From an uncultured Desulfobulbaceae bacterium (GTDB lineage: Bacteria; Desulfobacterota; Desulfobulbia; Desulfobulbales; Desulfobulbaceae): a stretch of DNA of 34,417 nt. The translations under genes and the position numbers were made by a program. Below are positions 32,095 through 34,417 of this stretch, piece after piece. Under the pieces are notes generated by a model, which searched no databases, was not told where the DNA came from, and saw only the letters and a program-made list of their open reading frames with translations. The DNA is taken from assembly GCA_947259225.1 (NCBI GenBank), contig CAMYLK010000025.1:1-34417 (forward strand), read 5' to 3'. Every line of letters starts with the position of its first letter. The stretch's first letter is position 1.

Positions 32095-32557
32095 TGTGGG
32101 CTTATAGTACTTTTTCGTCCAATTGAGGTTCAAAGTCCTTATATGCCTGTGGTAAAGTTCTTCGCATGCCTTTATCTGTTAGATTCTATGGATTTAATTG
32201 CGAGTTGTGAGTGATTTAATAATTCACCTGCTTGCCCTTCGGGCGTCCGGCAGAGGCTCATCGAAAAAGAGGCGCATTGGCCATGGAATTACAGCGAGGT
32301 ATCGCGTTACGTTGAATTACGCAATCCAGTGTGGCCCAGGCTTTTAGAAGACAGCACCTTTCAGGTATTACTTTTATAACAGTGTATCATATTTTTTTTG
32401 AGAGAAGAAACCTGGGAGAGAAATCCGGTGATACAACACTATTTTTTCTCAAAAACAGTTTTATATCACCAGAATTTGTGGTTTCAGTGAGTGGAGGTGA
32501 TTACACTGACCCCGCGACAGCCGTCAACTCAATTCATCCTCAATTATTGCGGAAATG
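32095..32557. other. Intergenic region with an unassigned short open frame
   Basis: Contains a 54-codon stop-to-stop frame (32215-32379, plus) reading for example LIEKEAHWPWNYSEVSRYVE, with no start codon. Its composition looks protein-like, so it may be the tail of a lost gene near the transposon boundary, but I cannot identify it. No transposon terminal repeat or terminator is evident. Confidence 0.35.
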
Positions 32558-34030
32558 TTATTTGAAATGACAACCTAAGCAGAAGGACGACTGGTAATTA
32601 AAGTCGAGTTGTGTTCCCATTGCATAGGGCCTTGTTGCCGGGTCAGTGTCAAAGTCAGGGGTGGTGATAGGAGATAATTGATTGGCCATATCCGTTACTT
32701 TACCGGTAACAACATGTGGATTGTGGCAGGTGGTACACTGCAGAGTAAAACCATCAGCGACAATGAGTTCTTCATCGTTAAACTGTACGTTCACAGGATG
32801 ATGATACATGGGATCGAATGGATGACAACTGTAACAGAACTGATCAATACGGGTGCCGGCATCCGCTGCCAAAATTTTATAGTTTGCCGCACCATGGGCG
32901 TTGGCATGACAACCGTTAACCGTGCCGTCACCAAGACAAGTGACTGGCTTGTTACTATTTATATCGTATGGAATATTGGCATGAGCCGAGTCCGCCCACA
33001 TGCTGCCTGACACTCCCTTGACATCGGGCACTTCCATTTCATCACTAAAGGGCTTGTTCCACAAACCGGCAGCCGAGCCATCACTATCGTGACAGTTCAG
33101 GCAGAATGATTCTATCTGCTCGGGAGACGATGAATCATATTCATAAATAACATTTGTTCCCTGATCGGGATCCACCAGTTTGACGATACCCGATCTATGG
33201 TCACCAGTATAATGGCAGGCCAGGCAATCGATGGACACGACAGCCCCCTGGACATGGTGTGAATTCATGTCAAAGTCACCATTTGCACCGACAACCTGTC
33301 GTACTCCCGGAAAAATATTTGAATGACAGCCTTCACAGCCCACCATTGGACCGGGGGCATTCCTTTCACGCATCTCTTGCTGACGGAACCTTATCGCTGC
33401 CGCTCGCTCTCGCTCCAGAGCAGCCATGGCATTCACCTCAAAAGCAATAGCTCGTTCTCGTGCAGCCATGTCCTTCGCCTCAAAAGCAATAGCTCGCTGT
33501 CGAGCGGACATGTCCCTTACTTCCATGTTCAGCGCTCGTTGAACCACTACTTGATCGTCGATCGTGTCGTCATCACAGATAATGCCTATACCATCTTGGT
33601 CAAGGTCGTACTGTTTTGGATTGGCCTCATCCGGACAGTTGTCATCCACATCAGTAATACCATCGTTATCCTTATCCGGTAATTGCAAATCACAGACAAT
33701 GCCTATACCATCACGGTCAAGATCGTACTGGTTCGGATTGCCCACATCCGGACAGTTGTCATCCGCATCGGTAATGCCGTCATTATCTTGATCGGGCAGT
33801 ACAACATCACAGACAACGCCTATACCATCATGGTCAAGATCAAATTGCCTCGGATTGCCCACCTCCGGACAGTTGTCATCCGCATCTGCAATACCGTCGT
33901 TGTCTTGATCCAGAGGGTCATCTGCAAAAACAGGGTATGGGCTACTGAAATATACCATCCCAAAAAACAATACACCTGTTGAACTGGCCAACAATACGCT
34001 CTTCTTTATATTTTTTATCAAATTGCGCAT
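32558..34030 (-). CDS. Multiheme cytochrome c with thrombospondin type-3 repeats and coiled coil
   Basis: 490 residues; GGGAGG lies 6 nt before the ATG. The signal peptide ends near PVFA-DD. Residues ~38-155 are three 39-residue TSP3-like calcium-binding repeats (DQDNDGIxDxDDNCPxxGNP, DLDxDGIGxVCD). Residues ~158-225 form a charged helix with a 14-residue repeat (MSARQRAIAFEAKD, MAARERAIAFEVNA), likely a coiled-coil spacer. The heme part (~230-490) has six CXXCH sites (CEGCH, CLACH, CLNCH, CYSCH, CTTCH, CLGCH). Between the third and fourth of these lies C-x8-CH (CLGDGTVNGCH), a possible seventh, non-canonical site. The last heme motif is only two residues from the end. Probably a periplasmic or outer-surface electron carrier held at a distance by the stalk (inference). 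Confidence 0.85.
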   Translation of the reverse strand: MRNLIKNIKKSVLLASSTGVLFFGMVYFSSPYPVFADDPLDQDNDGIADADDNCPEVGNPRQFDLDHDGIGVVCDVVLPDQDNDGITDADDNCPDVGNPNQYDLDRDGIGIVCDLQLPDKDNDGITDVDDNCPDEANPKQYDLDQDGIGIICDDDTIDDQVVVQRALNMEVRDMSARQRAIAFEAKDMAARERAIAFEVNAMAALERERAAAIRFRQQEMRERNAPGPMVGCEGCHSNIFPGVRQVVGANGDFDMNSHHVQGAVVSIDCLACHYTGDHRSGIVKLVDPDQGTNVIYEYDSSSPEQIESFCLNCHDSDGSAAGLWNKPFSDEMEVPDVKGVSGSMWADSAHANIPYDINSNKPVTCLGDGTVNGCHANAHGAANYKILAADAGTRIDQFCYSCHPFDPMYHHPVNVQFNDEELIVADGFTLQCTTCHNPHVVTGKVTDMANQLSPITTPDFDTDPATRPYAMGTQLDFNYQSSFCLGCHFK

Positions 34031-34417
34031 TTCGATCCTCCCCTATGCTCAAGAATGGACGAGAGCTTCAACCCCTATTTATTTGAGTACTTTTTCCATT
34101 GACCAGAATTTGCTCCCATATAATACGAAACACGATCAAATCTAAATTGTCAAGCAACGAAACCGGAAAAACCATTCTCCCGCAAGCAAAATAAAGAATT
34201 TGGCCCTCCACAGGGGTGCTAGCCACATTCGGTGGAAGGTTATACAACAAGGAGTCATTACCGGGCCTTAATAATTCGTGTAATAGGGTAGATTTGCATA
34301 AAGGTACCAAACACGACATGTGGTTTTCCATGAAACCTTATATACTGGAGGTTTCCGGCAATTTCATACACCCCCTAAATTGGCTGCATAAAGGTTAGCA
34401 ATATTGGGAGGCCTCCA
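34031..34417. other. Upstream region of the TSP3 cytochrome, no gene supported
   Basis: The minus strand contains TTGACA and TATTAT but 22 bp apart, too far for a normal sigma-70 promoter. A possible 87-codon minus-strand frame has no ribosome-binding site or recognisable domain and is not called. No GEMM-type riboswitch is seen here. Confidence 0.4.

Noticed and set aside
32215..32379. 54-codon frame as a gene
   Set aside because: No start codon or family match; kept only as a note in the intergenic entry.
34125..34160. TTGACA / TATTAT sigma-70 promoter on the minus strand
   Set aside because: The two boxes are 22 bp apart, beyond the usual 16-19 bp.
34068..34331. 87-codon minus-strand open frame upstream of the TSP3 cytochrome
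   Set aside because: No ribosome-binding site, no domain, and it occupies the likely promoter region.

Overview
The window looks like a chromosome segment of a metal-respiring bacterium of the Desulfuromonadales/Geobacter type (Desulfobacterota). This is inferred from gene content: six secreted multiheme c-type cytochromes with 62 canonical CXXCH sites between them, MopE-like Cys/Asp repeats, a GEMM-class riboswitch, a sigma-54-like promoter and PAS/LuxR-type regulator debris. No rRNA, tRNA or CRISPR array was seen. Taxonomy below this level cannot be fixed from the window.

Layout. 1-1000: a Phd/YefM-RelE type toxin-antitoxin pair with a long palindrome upstream, then a strong hairpin terminator. 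1036-1326: a 72-residue membrane protein gene on the minus strand behind a sigma-54-like promoter. 2315-11037 (minus): a two-gene unit encoding a beta-propeller/BACON surface protein and a 2031-residue multiheme lipoprotein with a beta-helix and carbohydrate-binding-like C-terminus. 11597-13252: a 7-heme cytochrome with a discoidin-like insert. 13265-13929: debris, namely a duplicated cytochrome tail, a LuxR-type gene broken by a 100-bp insertion, and inverted repeats.

14034-26466 is the core of the window. A promoter with three tandem 11-bp repeats is followed by a GEMM-I (cyclic-di-GMP class) riboswitch and terminator, then an OmcZ-like octaheme cytochrome, a 12-heme paralogue carrying a second OmcZ-like module, a subtilisin-like protease, a parvulin-type prolyl isomerase and a 17-heme cytochrome with MopE repeats. 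From my recollection of Geobacter sulfurreducens, omcZ (nanowire cytochrome), ozpA (subtilisin that trims OmcZ) and a prolyl isomerase gene are neighbours, so this is read as an expanded OmcZ nanowire locus. Three of its cytochromes share a small C-x8-C-x(4-5)-C-x-W-...-C module that I cannot name.

26789-32094: a YefM/YoeB-like pair whose toxin lacks its usual C-terminal His-Tyr, two decayed copies of an unknown surface-protein segment, an intact Tn3-family transposase, and the frameshifted C-terminal remnant of a second Tn3 lineage. 32558-34030 (minus): a further multiheme cytochrome with thrombospondin type-3 repeats and a 14-residue-repeat coiled coil.

How it fits together (inference): the cytochromes form a periplasm-to-outside electron route. 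Second-messenger signalling through the riboswitch would gate the OmcZ-like gene, and the protease and isomerase would mature the exported heme domains. The flanks are zones of mobile-element activity and gene decay.
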